64,000 nt of DNA from CAVRUD01 sp963849635 (GTDB lineage Bacteria > Chloroflexota > Chloroflexia > Thermomicrobiales > UBA6265), in assembly GCA_963849635.1 (NCBI GenBank), contig CAWKIA010000033.1, forward strand, positions 106,767 through 170,766. Reading direction: 5' to 3'. Below, piece after piece: positions 54,372 through 62,220 of this stretch; position 1 is the first letter of the stretch, and every line of letters begins with the position of its first letter. The notes beneath the pieces are model-generated. The model was not told where the DNA came from. It made no database searches and saw only the letters and a list, made by a program, of their open reading frames with translations. A program made the translations under genes and the position numbers.

Positions 54372-55388
54372 ATGCCGAATTCCCAACGCTCGCAGATTCG
54401 CCCCACCTTCCTGACCTCGACCGCCTTCCCGGTCGCCGTGACCAGGCGCGGCTTCCTCGCTGGCAGTGGCGCGGCCGCTGCTGCCCTGGCCCTCGGCGGC
54501 TCCCGCGCCGGCACGGTCGCCGCGCAAGGCAGTTCCTTCGAGGTCCCGACTGGCCCCACTGAGGTGATCCTCCAGGTCGCGATCGAGGGCGGCTTCGTGG
54601 CCGCCCAGTCGGTGCTCGTCCAGATGCCCATGTTCAGCCTCTTTGGCGATGGTCTAGTTGTCACCCAGGGGCCGACCACCCTCCAGTTCCCCGGACCGGC
54701 GCTTCCCAATCTGCGCGCCCGCCGCCTCAGCCCGGAAGGCATCCAGGCGGTCCTCGCCGAAGCGCGTACCGCCGGGCTGCTGGGCGAAGACATCTTCCTG
54801 CGCACCGACCAGGTCGCCGACGCCGGCACGACCACCTTCACGACTACCGCCAACGGCAAGACGACCGACGTCTCGGCCTACGCCCTCGGGACCGAGGTTC
54901 CACCCGGTGTCACCGGGTCGGTTGCCGAGATGTACCGGAAGCTGGCCGAGTTCCAGGCCAAGCTCGATACGCTCGAAGACTGGCTCCCCGAAGGCGGTAT
55001 CGCTGAAGACGAGACTGCCTACGAGGTCACCCGCCTCCAGGTCGTCGCCCTGCCATGGGGAACGCTCTCGGTACCGCCGGAGGCGACCGGAGATCCTGTT
55101 CCGTGGCCACTGGATACTGACCTGGGAACGCTCGGCGTGCCGTTGGCGGAGACCGATTCCGAGCTTGCGACATTCCCTGAGTTCGGCGAGGCCCGGTGTT
55201 CCGCCTTCGAGGGTGACGACGCCACCACCCTGGTCGAGGCGCTCAACGCCGCCAATGCCCAGACCGAATGGGAGAGCAACGGCGCGAGCTACGCCATCTT
55301 CCCGCGCCCATTGCTCCCGAACGAAACGGGCTGCGGTGCGCCCGACTCCGGCGGCACCCCGGCGGCCGAGGCCACGCCCGAGTCATAA
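54372..55388 (+). CDS. Tat-exported protein of unknown function
   Basis: 338 residues from ATG 54372 with TAGGAGGTTTCCCC upstream, an excellent ribosome site. VTRRGFLAGSGAAAAALALG is a Tat leader. The mature part has PTEVILQVAIEGGFVAAQSV, LVQMPMFSLFGDGLVV, LRARRLSPEGIQAVLAEART, TTANGKTTDVSAYALGTEVP and LAEFQAKLDTLEDWLPEGGI. The phrase 'tension of Gly/Phe then LFGDG' resembles uncharacterised exported proteins I recall with a similar SLFGDGRVI motif; function unknown. C-terminus Gly/Ala/Pro-rich. A degraded duplicate of its 5' part follows. Confidence 0.78.
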   Translation: MPNSQRSQIRPTFLTSTAFPVAVTRRGFLAGSGAAAAALALGGSRAGTVAAQGSSFEVPTGPTEVILQVAIEGGFVAAQSVLVQMPMFSLFGDGLVVTQGPTTLQFPGPALPNLRARRLSPEGIQAVLAEARTAGLLGEDIFLRTDQVADAGTTTFTTTANGKTTDVSAYALGTEVPPGVTGSVAEMYRKLAEFQAKLDTLEDWLPEGGIAEDETAYEVTRLQVVALPWGTLSVPPEATGDPVPWPLDTDLGTLGVPLAETDSELATFPEFGEARCSAFEGDDATTLVEALNAANAQTEWESNGASYAIFPRPLLPNETGCGAPDSGGTPAAEATPES

Positions 55389-55412
55389 GAGCCGGTCCGA
55401 ACGATGCGACGT

Positions 55413-55450
55413 TGAGGGCAGCCCCAATGTGGGTTGCCCTCATCAATTTT
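55413..55450 (+). terminator. Rho-independent terminator after the Tat protein gene
   Basis: Stem TGAGGGCAGCCC / GGGTTGCCCTCA (one G-T pair), 6-base loop, then TCAATTTTC. Nearly the same as the terminator at 54232, part of the duplicated segment. Confidence 0.8.
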
Positions 55451-55596
55451 CTCAACATGGAACAACTGGGGCGGTGGCACGTCGAAGAGTCGTAGGGGAG
55501 CGCGGTCCCGCCAAGCCGCGTCCCCTTACGCTACAGGAGGATTCCCCCTGTCAACCTCCCAGCGCTCCCATCGAGGCGCATCGCCATCACGTCATT
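55413..55596 (+). repeat. Diverged direct duplicate of 54232-54420 (terminator, leader, gene start)
   Basis: From the terminator on, this segment repeats the one before the Tat gene: terminator, then GCGGTCCCGCCA, CCGCGTCCCCTTACGCTACA, AGGAGGATTCCCC, and CTGTCAACCTCCCAGCGCTC in place of ATGCCGAATTCCCAACGCTC. The start codon is CTG and the frame stops after about 17 codons. A dead duplicate of the gene's 5' end. Confidence 0.75.
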
Positions 55597-55743
55597 GACA
55601 CCGGTGGGCGATAGTGGAGCAGTTTCGCGTCAAGGATTTGTCGTCCAGTAGTGCGACGATCCCCACCAGTTGCGCTCGGCCGCAGGGGCGCTTCTGTCCT
55701 TAATCGTTCTGGCATGGCTCAGGTAAATGACTCGGAGGGCATC

Positions 55744-56411
55744 ATGCGGCATCTGCTCACGTCGGCCGGCATCAAGAACCCGAGCATCCACGACGCGCTG
55801 GTCGACCTGCTGGGCAAGCCAATCGCCGAGGCCAGCGCCCTCTGCATTCCCACCGCAAACCACGCTCAACCTGGCGGACCTGGCCACGCATGGCGGTTCA
55901 TCAGCGGACGAGAACCCAGAACCCCCATGTGCGAGCTGGGGTGGAAGTCGTTGGGCGTGCTGGAGCTGACCGCGCTGCCCAGCATCGACAAAGAGCTTTG
56001 GGTCCCCATGGTCCAGGAGACCGACGTTTTGCTGGTGAATGGCGGCGACACCTTGTATCTGTGCTACTGGATGCGACAGTCCGGACTGGCTGACCTCCTG
56101 CCGTCGCTGAGCGGACGGTCTACGTGGGACTGAGCGCCGGGAGCCTGGTGCTGACCCCCAGCATCGGGATGAACTTCGTTCACTGGACTCCGCCCACCGG
56201 TGGCGACGAAACGCTGGGTCTGGTCGATTTTTCAGTCTTTCCGCACCTGGATAACCCGGCTCTGCCGGAGAACACCATGGCCGACGCCGAACGATGGGCC
56301 ACCGGGATGTCAGTGCCGGCGTATGCGATCGACGATGAGACCGCCATCAGAGTGACCGATGGCGCCGTCGACGTCATCTCCGAGGGGCAATGGAAGCTCT
56401 TTGCCCCCTAG
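55744..56411 (+). pseudogene. Peptidase E-like (S51 family) protein, one frameshift
   Basis: ATG 55744 (GGAGGGCATC upstream) begins MRHLLTSAGIKNPSIHDALV, with ASALCIPTANHAQP and DVLLVNGGDTLYLCYWMRQS, the N-terminal part of dipeptidase E/glutamine-amidotransferase-fold S51 peptidases. At about 56105 the frame changes from GRSTWD to RTVYVGLSAGSLVLTPSIGM; Ser in GLSAGS is the nucleophile. It ends with PHLDNPALPENTMADAERWA, VPAYAIDDETAIRVTDGAVD. The restored length of about 222 residues is normal. It would cleave Asp-X dipeptides or similar. One base corrects the frame. Confidence 0.8.
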
Positions 56412-56928
56412 TACCAAGCGGCTCAGCGGATTCGCTCACGACCAGGCATCGCGATGGCTCCATTGACCTGACGCCGTCTCTCAGCGCTCAGTTTGACGGT
56501 CGGCGACTCGCCGATCAGTCGATCAACCTTCTTGTAGATCTCAATAAAAGTCTTCACATGTCGACGTTATGGCGGAGGAAGGCCGGCTCTCAGAATTCCG
56601 CTCACTAGGCCTCACCCAGAGGTCACAGGATCGTCTCAGGCAGCAGATCAGCGACAAATCGGCACCTTATACCTTATATCCTTCAGCCGAGAATCCCATT
56701 AGATGGCTCCTTCTATGATGAACCGTTTTTCGGGGATGACGACCGAGAGGGAAGGAGAGATAACGGAGAGGCATAGGGAAGTTCAGAGCGACCCTTCTGG
56801 AGTCCCGGACTTTTCCTGATAATCCGGTTTCTCTGCCGATTGACACGATATCGGCCGCACATGCGGCCCGCGAGGTGACGCGATCAGCCGCGTTTAGCTC
56901 ACCATTCGCCCACCCAGACGAGCGACGG
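56412..56928. other. Intergenic region with lower GC, no gene seen
   Basis: About 517 bases between convergent genes. The part 56560-56840 is A/T-richer than the average. No coding frame with family content, no repeat or strong hairpin found. Confidence 0.45.
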
Positions 56929-57291
56929 TCACCGCACCAGCAGCAGCCACCCCAGCACCAGATGCAGCACGGTTGCGATCCACTGGACCACCCAGAACGA
57001 GCGATGCAGCGTCTTGTGCCGCAGCATCACCATGCCCAGCCAGCCGCCGATGACGCCCCCGGCAAGGACCATCCCCTGCAAAACGACCTCGGGGACGCGC
57101 CACCCGTTGCGTCTGGCCTGCGCCTTGTCGATGGCGTAGAAGAGGAACGTCGTCACCGTTCCGGCGATCAGCCAGTCGAGGTAGAGCGACCAATCGACCG
57201 CGATGAGGAGCCCCACGAACAAGCCGCCCCACACGACGGCCGCGGCGATGGCCGCGGACCATTTCGGTCGGCGGTGTCTTGGCTGCGTCAT
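56929..57291 (-). CDS. DUF1294 family membrane protein
   Basis: 120 residues from ATG 57291 (GGGAGCATCGGT upstream; the ORF extends further without family content). WSAAIAAAVVWGGLFVGLLI and WLIAGTVTTFLFYAIDKAQA, RRNGWRVPEVVLQGMVLAGG, VIGGWLGMVMLRHKTLHRSF are the DUF1294 signature (FxxYxxDKxxA, then RxPExxL, GGxxGGxxGM, RHKTxHxxF). Three or four membrane passes. Unknown function; in other bacteria often fused to a cold-shock domain, which is absent here. Confidence 0.92.
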   Translation of the reverse strand: MTQPRHRRPKWSAAIAAAVVWGGLFVGLLIAVDWSLYLDWLIAGTVTTFLFYAIDKAQARRNGWRVPEVVLQGMVLAGGVIGGWLGMVMLRHKTLHRSFWVVQWIATVLHLVLGWLLLVR

Positions 57292-57668
57292 ACCGATGCT
57301 CCCGTCAGGTCTCTTCGTCAGTATCCGGCAGGGTGATTGCCGCGCCTCCCGCCGCCCGCTGGACGGCGATACCCGTGTGCAATGCTCTTCCCGTCTCGTC
57401 TGAACCCGGTCCATTGTATGGGGCCGCGTCCTCCAGCGTCGCCCGCCTCGAAAACGAGCCAGCGTGTTGAAGAACGTGCCCAGCGATCGGCACTGCGGCC
57501 CGCGAGGTCGCGCGGGACGGACCGTATCATCCGTCTCCTGCGAGGGGGGCGGTCAACCGAGGGCCGTCGCCGGCCGCCGTGGCTCCTGTGGGAGAGTCAC
57601 GAGGCTGCCGCACGGGGCGTGGCGGCGTCCTCGGCCCGTGCCAACAACTGGCCAGTGCTATTCACTAG

Positions 57669-58520
57669 AGGCTGTTATGAACTTGGTACGCTGTGGGGAT
57701 GGCAACCCACCCTCGCAAACCGTATCCCGCGGACGTGAGCGATGACGAGTGGGCGTTCGTCGCCCCCGACCGGACGCTGATGCGCCCCGACGCGCCCCAG
57801 CGGGTCCACGACCCGCGCGAGGGGTTCAACGCCCTGCGCTGGATGGTGCGGGCCGGGTCGCCGTGGCGCTTCCTGCCGACGAATTTCCCGCCGTGGGAGG
57901 CGGTCTACCAGCAGTCGCGGCGGTGGATGGAAGCCGGGTGCTTCGCCGACATGGTCCACGACCTGCGGGCGATGCTGGGCTGGCTCGACGGCCGCGCCGA
58001 CGACCCGACCGCCGTCATCCTCGACAGCCGCGCGGTGCAGAGCACCCCGGAGAGCGGCGGCCGCAGCGGGTCCGACGGGCACAAGAAGCGCAAGGGCAGC
58101 AAGGTCCACCTCGCCGTGGACACCCTCGGCCACCTGCTGGCGCTGCGCGTCACCCCGGCGAACGCCCAGGACCGCGATCAGGTCGCGGCCCTGGCGGCGG
58201 CGGTCCAGGAGGCCACGGGCGAGTCGGTCGAGCTGGCCTACGTCGACCAGGCGTACACCGGACCGAACCCGGCGACCGCGGCCGCCGAGCGCGGAATTTC
58301 GCTGGAGGTCGTGCGGCTTCCGGCGGCCAAGCGCGGCTCCGTGCTCCTGCCCCGGCGCGGGGTGGTGGAGCGCTCCTTCGCCTGGGCGAGCCGCTTCCGC
58401 CGCCTCGCCCGTGACGACGAGCGGTTGCCGGAGACACTTGCGGCGCTCCACTTCGTCGCTTTCGCGTGTCTGATGGCCCATCGGCTTCTTCCCCTTGCCG
58501 CGCCAAGTCCAGAACAGGCT
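57669..58520 (+). mobile_element. IS5-family insertion sequence with CTAG target duplication
   Basis: 852 bp flanked by CTAG at 57665-57668 and 58521-58524. Ends: AGGCTGTTATGAACTTGG and, reverse complemented, AGCCTGTTCTGGACTTGG (15 of 18). It carries one transposase. Inserted 40 bases beyond the stop codon of the TPR-repeat gene. The end consensus is shared with elements at 17.4, 60.4 and 61.9 kb. Confidence 0.88.
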
Positions 58521-58991
58521 CTAGGCTGCCGCCCGCCCCTCCGGTCTCCTGCTCCCGCCCCGGCTACCTCCTCAGCCGCGCAGCGAGGTCAAAGGCCTCG
58601 TCGGCCTCCCCCTCCCGCCCCGGCTGCCGTGCCAGCAGGTTGCCGAGGTTGTAGGAAGCGACAGCGTCACCGGCTGCCATCCCTACACGGTAGGCGGCTT
58701 CGGCCTCCGCCTCCCGCCCCGGCTGCCGTGCCAGCAGCAGCCCGAGGTTGTTCGCCGCGTCGGCGTTCCCGGCCGCCATCGCCGCCCGGTAGGCGGCCTC
58801 GGCCTCGCCCTCCCGCCCCGGCTGCTCGGACAGCAGCAGCCCGAGGTTGTAGGAAGCGACAGCCTCACCGGCCGCCACGCCCCGACGGAGGAGTTCCTCG
58901 GCCTCCCCCTCCCGCCCCGACTGCCCCGCGAGCAGGTTGCCGAGGTTGTTCGCCGCCTTGGCGTGGCCGGCCGCCATCGCCGTGCCGGTAG
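57699..58991 (+). CDS. IS5-family transposase, stop codon lost, reads through the IS end
   Basis: The transposase proper is 57699-58520: YPADVSDDEWAFVAPDRTLM, EGFNALRWMVRAGSPWRFLP, then the DDE residues in AVILDSRAVQSTPESGG (first Asp), YVDQAYTGPNPATAA (second Asp) and GVVERSFAWASRFRRLARDD (Glu), ending with a helix HFVAFACLMAHRLLP. All three catalytic residues are present. At 58509-58517 the terminal repeat reads CCA GAA CAG, where other copies have CCATAACAG and hence a TAA stop. The frame therefore runs on antisense through the TPR-repeat gene to 58991, adding about 156 Pro/Arg-rich residues. Possibly still active. Confidence 0.85.
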   Translation: MATHPRKPYPADVSDDEWAFVAPDRTLMRPDAPQRVHDPREGFNALRWMVRAGSPWRFLPTNFPPWEAVYQQSRRWMEAGCFADMVHDLRAMLGWLDGRADDPTAVILDSRAVQSTPESGGRSGSDGHKKRKGSKVHLAVDTLGHLLALRVTPANAQDRDQVAALAAAVQEATGESVELAYVDQAYTGPNPATAAAERGISLEVVRLPAAKRGSVLLPRRGVVERSFAWASRFRRLARDDERLPETLAALHFVAFACLMAHRLLPLAAPSPEQALGCRPPLRSPAPAPATSSAAQRGQRPRRPPPPAPAAVPAGCRGCRKRQRHRLPSLHGRRLRPPPPAPAAVPAAARGCSPRRRSRPPSPPGRRPRPRPPAPAARTAAARGCRKRQPHRPPRPDGGVPRPPPPAPTAPRAGCRGCSPPWRGRPPSPCR

Positions 58992-59682
58992 GCCGCCTCG
59001 GCGTCGCCCTCCCGCCCCGGCTGCTCGGCCAGCAGCAGCCCGAGGTTGTAGGCCGCATCGGTATGACCGGCCGCCACGCACCGACGGAGGAGTTCCTCGG
59101 CCTCCGCCTCCCGCCCCGGCTGCCCCGCGAGCAGGGCGCCGAGGTTGTAGTCCGCATCGGTGCACCGCCGCTCCACGCCCCGGCGGAGGAGTTCCTCGGC
59201 TTCGCCTCCCGCCCCGGCCGCCGTGCCAGCAGGTTGCCGAGGTTGTTCGCCGCGTCGGCGTTCCCGGCCGCCATCGCCGCCCGGTAGGCCGCCTCGGCGT
59301 CGCCCTCCCGCCCCGGCTGCCCCCCAGCAGGATGCCGAGGTTGTAGGCCGCATTGGTATCACCGGCTGCCATCCCTACACGGTAGGCCGCCTCGGCGTCG
59401 CCCTCCCGCCCCGGCTGCTCGTCCAGCAGGTTGCCGAGGTTGTAGGAACGCAACCGCGTCACCGGCCGCCATCCCTACACGGTAGGCGGCTTCGGCCTCG
59501 CCCTCCCGCCCCGGCTGCCCCGCGAGCAAGTTGCCGAGGTTGTTCGCCGCCCCGGCGTGGCCGGCCGCCATCGCTGTCCGGTAAGCTGCCTCGGCCTCCG
59601 CCTCCCGCCCGGACTGGTCCGCGAGCTGGTTGCCAAGGTTGTAGGCCGCCTCGGCGTGGCCGGCCGCCATCTCGTCGCTCAC
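58564..59682 (-). pseudogene. TPR/Sel1-like repeat protein with 36-residue tandem repeats, frameshifted
   Basis: GTG 59682 (GGAGGACTCGTGCC upstream). The coding sequence consists of about ten copies of a 36-residue repeat, GHAEAANNLGNLLAGQPGRE, then GEAEAAYRxAMAA, encoded by 108-bp DNA repeats of high identity. This is a TPR/Sel1-like solenoid, here without other domains, ending EADEAFDLAARLRR at TAG 58564. Several units are in different frames (changes near 59455, 59315, 59215 and 58985). The near-identical repeats suggest recent expansion by slippage or unequal crossing-over. Role: protein interaction scaffold, partner unknown. Confidence 0.78.
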
Positions 59683-60383
59683 GGCACGAGTCCTCCGTGG
59701 AGAAGCGTCGGGTCCACCTAGTCCCGCAGATCCTCATCATAGCGCCTTGAGCACCACGAGGGGAAACCCCTCTCGCTCGCCGGCAGCGCGGACGCTGGCC
59801 TCGATGCGGTCGAGCTAGTGTTCACCGGGGACAGGCGACGCTCCAGACGATCGGCACGCCGAGGGCCGCGTCCCACGACCCACCAGATGATAGGGACTAC
59901 CGTTTGCTGCCGATGTCGATGCCTGGCCCGGGTTCCCCGCCAACCCGGGTACTCGGATACGCACCAGCTGGCGGCATCGGGCGCCGACGGCCACATCGGC
60001 GTGATCGGGGGCAAGCATCGAGCGGACTCGGGACAACTCCCGCCCCCGAGCGGGGCCGCGCTCGTTGATACCCTCATGAGTGAACGTTTTTGACCAGACC
60101 CCATGAGCGAACCGTAACCACGCGGCGGAACCGCACCGACCGCCGCCGACCCCGGGGACACGTCATCTCAGCCGCCCCACCGTCCCTCGCCTCCACACCA
60201 AGCGGGGGGATGGGACGGTCCAGCGGGACGCCGCACGTCCGTGCCGACCGAGGCGTCGGGGCGCCTCCCCCCGACACCGAGGCGGGCCTCCGCCCGGATC
60301 GCACGCTCCCTCGGGATGTCGCGCGGCCATCGGGGCGGACGCATCCCGTCCTCATGACGCCGGCGGTGCGGCCCCGGACCTAG
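59683..60383. other. Intergenic / decayed region
   Basis: About 700 bases between the TPR gene and the CTAG element. A minus-strand frame at about 59750-59820 reads DRIEASVRAAGEREGFPLVV, then LKAL and stop; it looks protein-like and may be the C-terminus of a lost gene. The rest shows short open frames on both strands without family content. Confidence 0.35.
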
Positions 60384-60944
60384 AGCCTGTTATCCACAAT
60401 CCCGATAGTAAGCGTCGTACAGCCTGTAGGACATCCTATACGACGTCAGGGCCTGCTCGTACCAGCCCATGCTTCGATAGACATCGCCCGTGTTCTGGTG
60501 TGCCATGGCCGAGGCAAAGATCCTCTCGCAGTAATACCTCGCCGCCGCCGCCTCGTGCTGCGGTCCCAAGGCGACGCTCCCGGCCGCGACGGTCGCGGCC
60601 ATCGCGCCGATGAGGACAAGACGGGTGAAGTGTGTGCGCCAGCGCCGGATCGTCATGAGTGGCTCCCGTCGTCGTGCGGCGCCGCACCTCGGGGCCGTGG
60701 GACAATCATCGCCGCGTCCGCCGGCCGCATCATCGGCAGGAGTATCTATTGCGCGAAGCGCCGTCACCGCCCGGCGATTAGGCAGTCCGGCGGAGCGCCG
60801 TCCTCGGGTCGGCCCCCGCTCGCCGGGAACGGGAGGCGGGCAGGTCGGCACGATTTCACGGCGCCCCGATTCCGTTTCCTGGCCTTCACCTACCTACTGC
60901 TGCATCGCCTCGTCAGGCTCCTGGTCGCAAGTCCATAACAGGCT
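60384..60944. mobile_element. Passenger-only CTAG element (IS5-type ends, no transposase)
   Basis: 561 bp flanked by CTAG at 60380-60383 and 60945-60948. Ends AGCCTGTTATCC and (reverse complement) AGCCTGTTATGG: the first ten bases are identical and match the IS at 57669. The only gene inside encodes a small exported protein on the minus strand. It probably moves with the help of a full IS. Confidence 0.75.
60390..60656 (-). CDS. Small exported TPR-like protein carried by the CTAG element
   Basis: 88 residues from ATG 60656 (GGGAGCCACTC upstream). MTIRRWRTHFTRLVLIGAMA, ATVAAGSVALG is a signal peptide. The mature part is AAARYYCERIFASAMAHQNT, GDVYRSMGWYEQALTSYRMS, YRLYDAYYRDCG: one TPR-like helical hairpin, with a Cys at each end that could form a disulfide. 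The stop codon TAA is read from the element's terminal repeat (GGATAACAGGCT). Family unknown. Its only visible partner is the element that carries it. Confidence 0.65.
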   Translation of the reverse strand: MTIRRWRTHFTRLVLIGAMAATVAAGSVALGPQHEAAAARYYCERIFASAMAHQNTGDVYRSMGWYEQALTSYRMSYRLYDAYYRDCG

Positions 60945-61124
60945 CTAGGGCGAGCCGTTTTTCGTAAGGCGGCTCGTGGTACGACCACGTCGAGAAAGGA
61001 TCGTCGGCCACATCGAGCTGGTCCCTTCGCACTAACGGCGACCACACGAGCAAGCCCTTCGCGAAGATCACAACACGCTCTCGGTGCGAACATGAACGCT
61101 GACATGTCGCGATCTGTCGTCATC

Positions 61125-61751
61125 TCAACGTAAGTGAGCTGTTTCATTGACGCTGTTTATGACGCGGTTATGGAAATCATCGTCCTCGTACAAATGCGTG
61201 ATACCGCCGCTGGTCGACTTCACGTCGATGTACCCAGCAGATTCGAGCGGCATTCCTATCCAGGCGGCAACCACGAACGTCAGCGCGCCCCCATGTGTCA
61301 CGACGATTTGGTACGGACACGGACTCGCCAGGATACGCTCCATGGCCCGATACACCCGCCCGCCGAAATCCCTTCGTGTTTCCGAGCCGGGAATCCCTTC
61401 ATCGTGGTCCATCCGATTGCCCGTTTTCGGAGGAAAGACGAGGCGCTCAGTGAGGTAGGCCTGGGGCCGACCTCCAGCGTCACCACACGATTTCTCTCTT
61501 AGATCGGCGGTTGTTTGAATGGGCACGCGAAGAAGGCGCGCAATGGCCTCAGCCGTCTGATAGGCTCGCAACAGATCCGACGAATAGAGTTCGACCGACG
61601 CATCCTCGGGCAGGAGTTCGCGGAGACGAACTCCGATGCGTATCGCGTGACTCTGTCCGAGATCAGTTAATTCACTATCGTACCAGCCGCCGACAAGTCC
61701 CTCCGTGTGGTGCGTCGATTGGGCATGGGCCACAACATAGAGGTTCTTCAT
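61125..61751 (-). CDS. Histidine phosphatase family protein with altered RHG motif
   Basis: 208 residues from ATG 61751 (AGGAGGCTGCG upstream). MKNLYVVAHAQSTHHTEGLV, GGWYDSELTDLGQSHAIRIG is the N-terminal region; LYSSDLLRAYQTAEAIARLL, ADLREKSCGDAGGRPQAYL and QIVVTHGGALTFVVAAWIGM (second catalytic His) complete the fold. The usual RHG is AHA here: the phospho-accepting His remains, but the Arg and Gly are changed. A subgroup with THAxSTHH at this place exists in other bacteria, as far as I recall. It might bind rather than hydrolyse phosphate esters, or use a different pocket. Confidence 0.88.
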   Translation of the reverse strand: MKNLYVVAHAQSTHHTEGLVGGWYDSELTDLGQSHAIRIGVRLRELLPEDASVELYSSDLLRAYQTAEAIARLLRVPIQTTADLREKSCGDAGGRPQAYLTERLVFPPKTGNRMDHDEGIPGSETRRDFGGRVYRAMERILASPCPYQIVVTHGGALTFVVAAWIGMPLESAGYIDVKSTSGGITHLYEDDDFHNRVINSVNETAHLR

Positions 61752-61848
61752 CGCAGCCTCCTGAGCGCTTGATGACGTGACATAGACGAATATGCATCTG
61801 CACGGTGGTGCGTCAGCATCGTCATCCAATGTCTATGCAGTTACCTAG

Positions 61849-61993
61849 GACGATTGCAGCATAGCAGAGCGGCCGGGTCCATCAGCGTCAGGTAGGGCGC
61901 CACGATGGCCCACTCCTCGTCGGTCACGTCGGTCGAGGACGGCATGCGGGCTTGGTTTTCCATGCCCCAAGCCTTCCAAGTCCATAACAGTCA
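61849..61993 (-). pseudogene. 5' remnant of an IS5-family element and transposase
   Basis: Flanked by CTAG at 61845-61848 and 61994-61997. The right end, reverse complemented, reads TGACTGTTATGGACTTGG. An ATG at 61963 gives MENQARMPSSTDVTDEEWAI, VAPYLTLMDPAALL, the N-terminus of an IS5-type transposase (compare YPADVSDDEWAFVAPDRTLM at 57.7 kb), then it ends abruptly at the left CTAG. The left end has no repeat similarity: an internal deletion removed about 700 bases. Confidence 0.7.
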
Positions 61994-62220
61994 CTAGTCG
62001 CGCCGCCGTTCCGGAATTCAAGGTCCTCATGCCCGACGACCAAGTGATGGCCGGAGATTGACTGACCATGTTGACATCGGAATGACTCCGTCCTTGTCTG
62101 TGAAGCCAAGCACACGGACAAGGGCGACGGCAGCGAGGTCGATGATGCATTGACGGACGTGGGACAAACCGGTACGGCACCGGAACGGAGTCGCGTGTCC
62201 GGCTCAACCGTTGAACTGGA

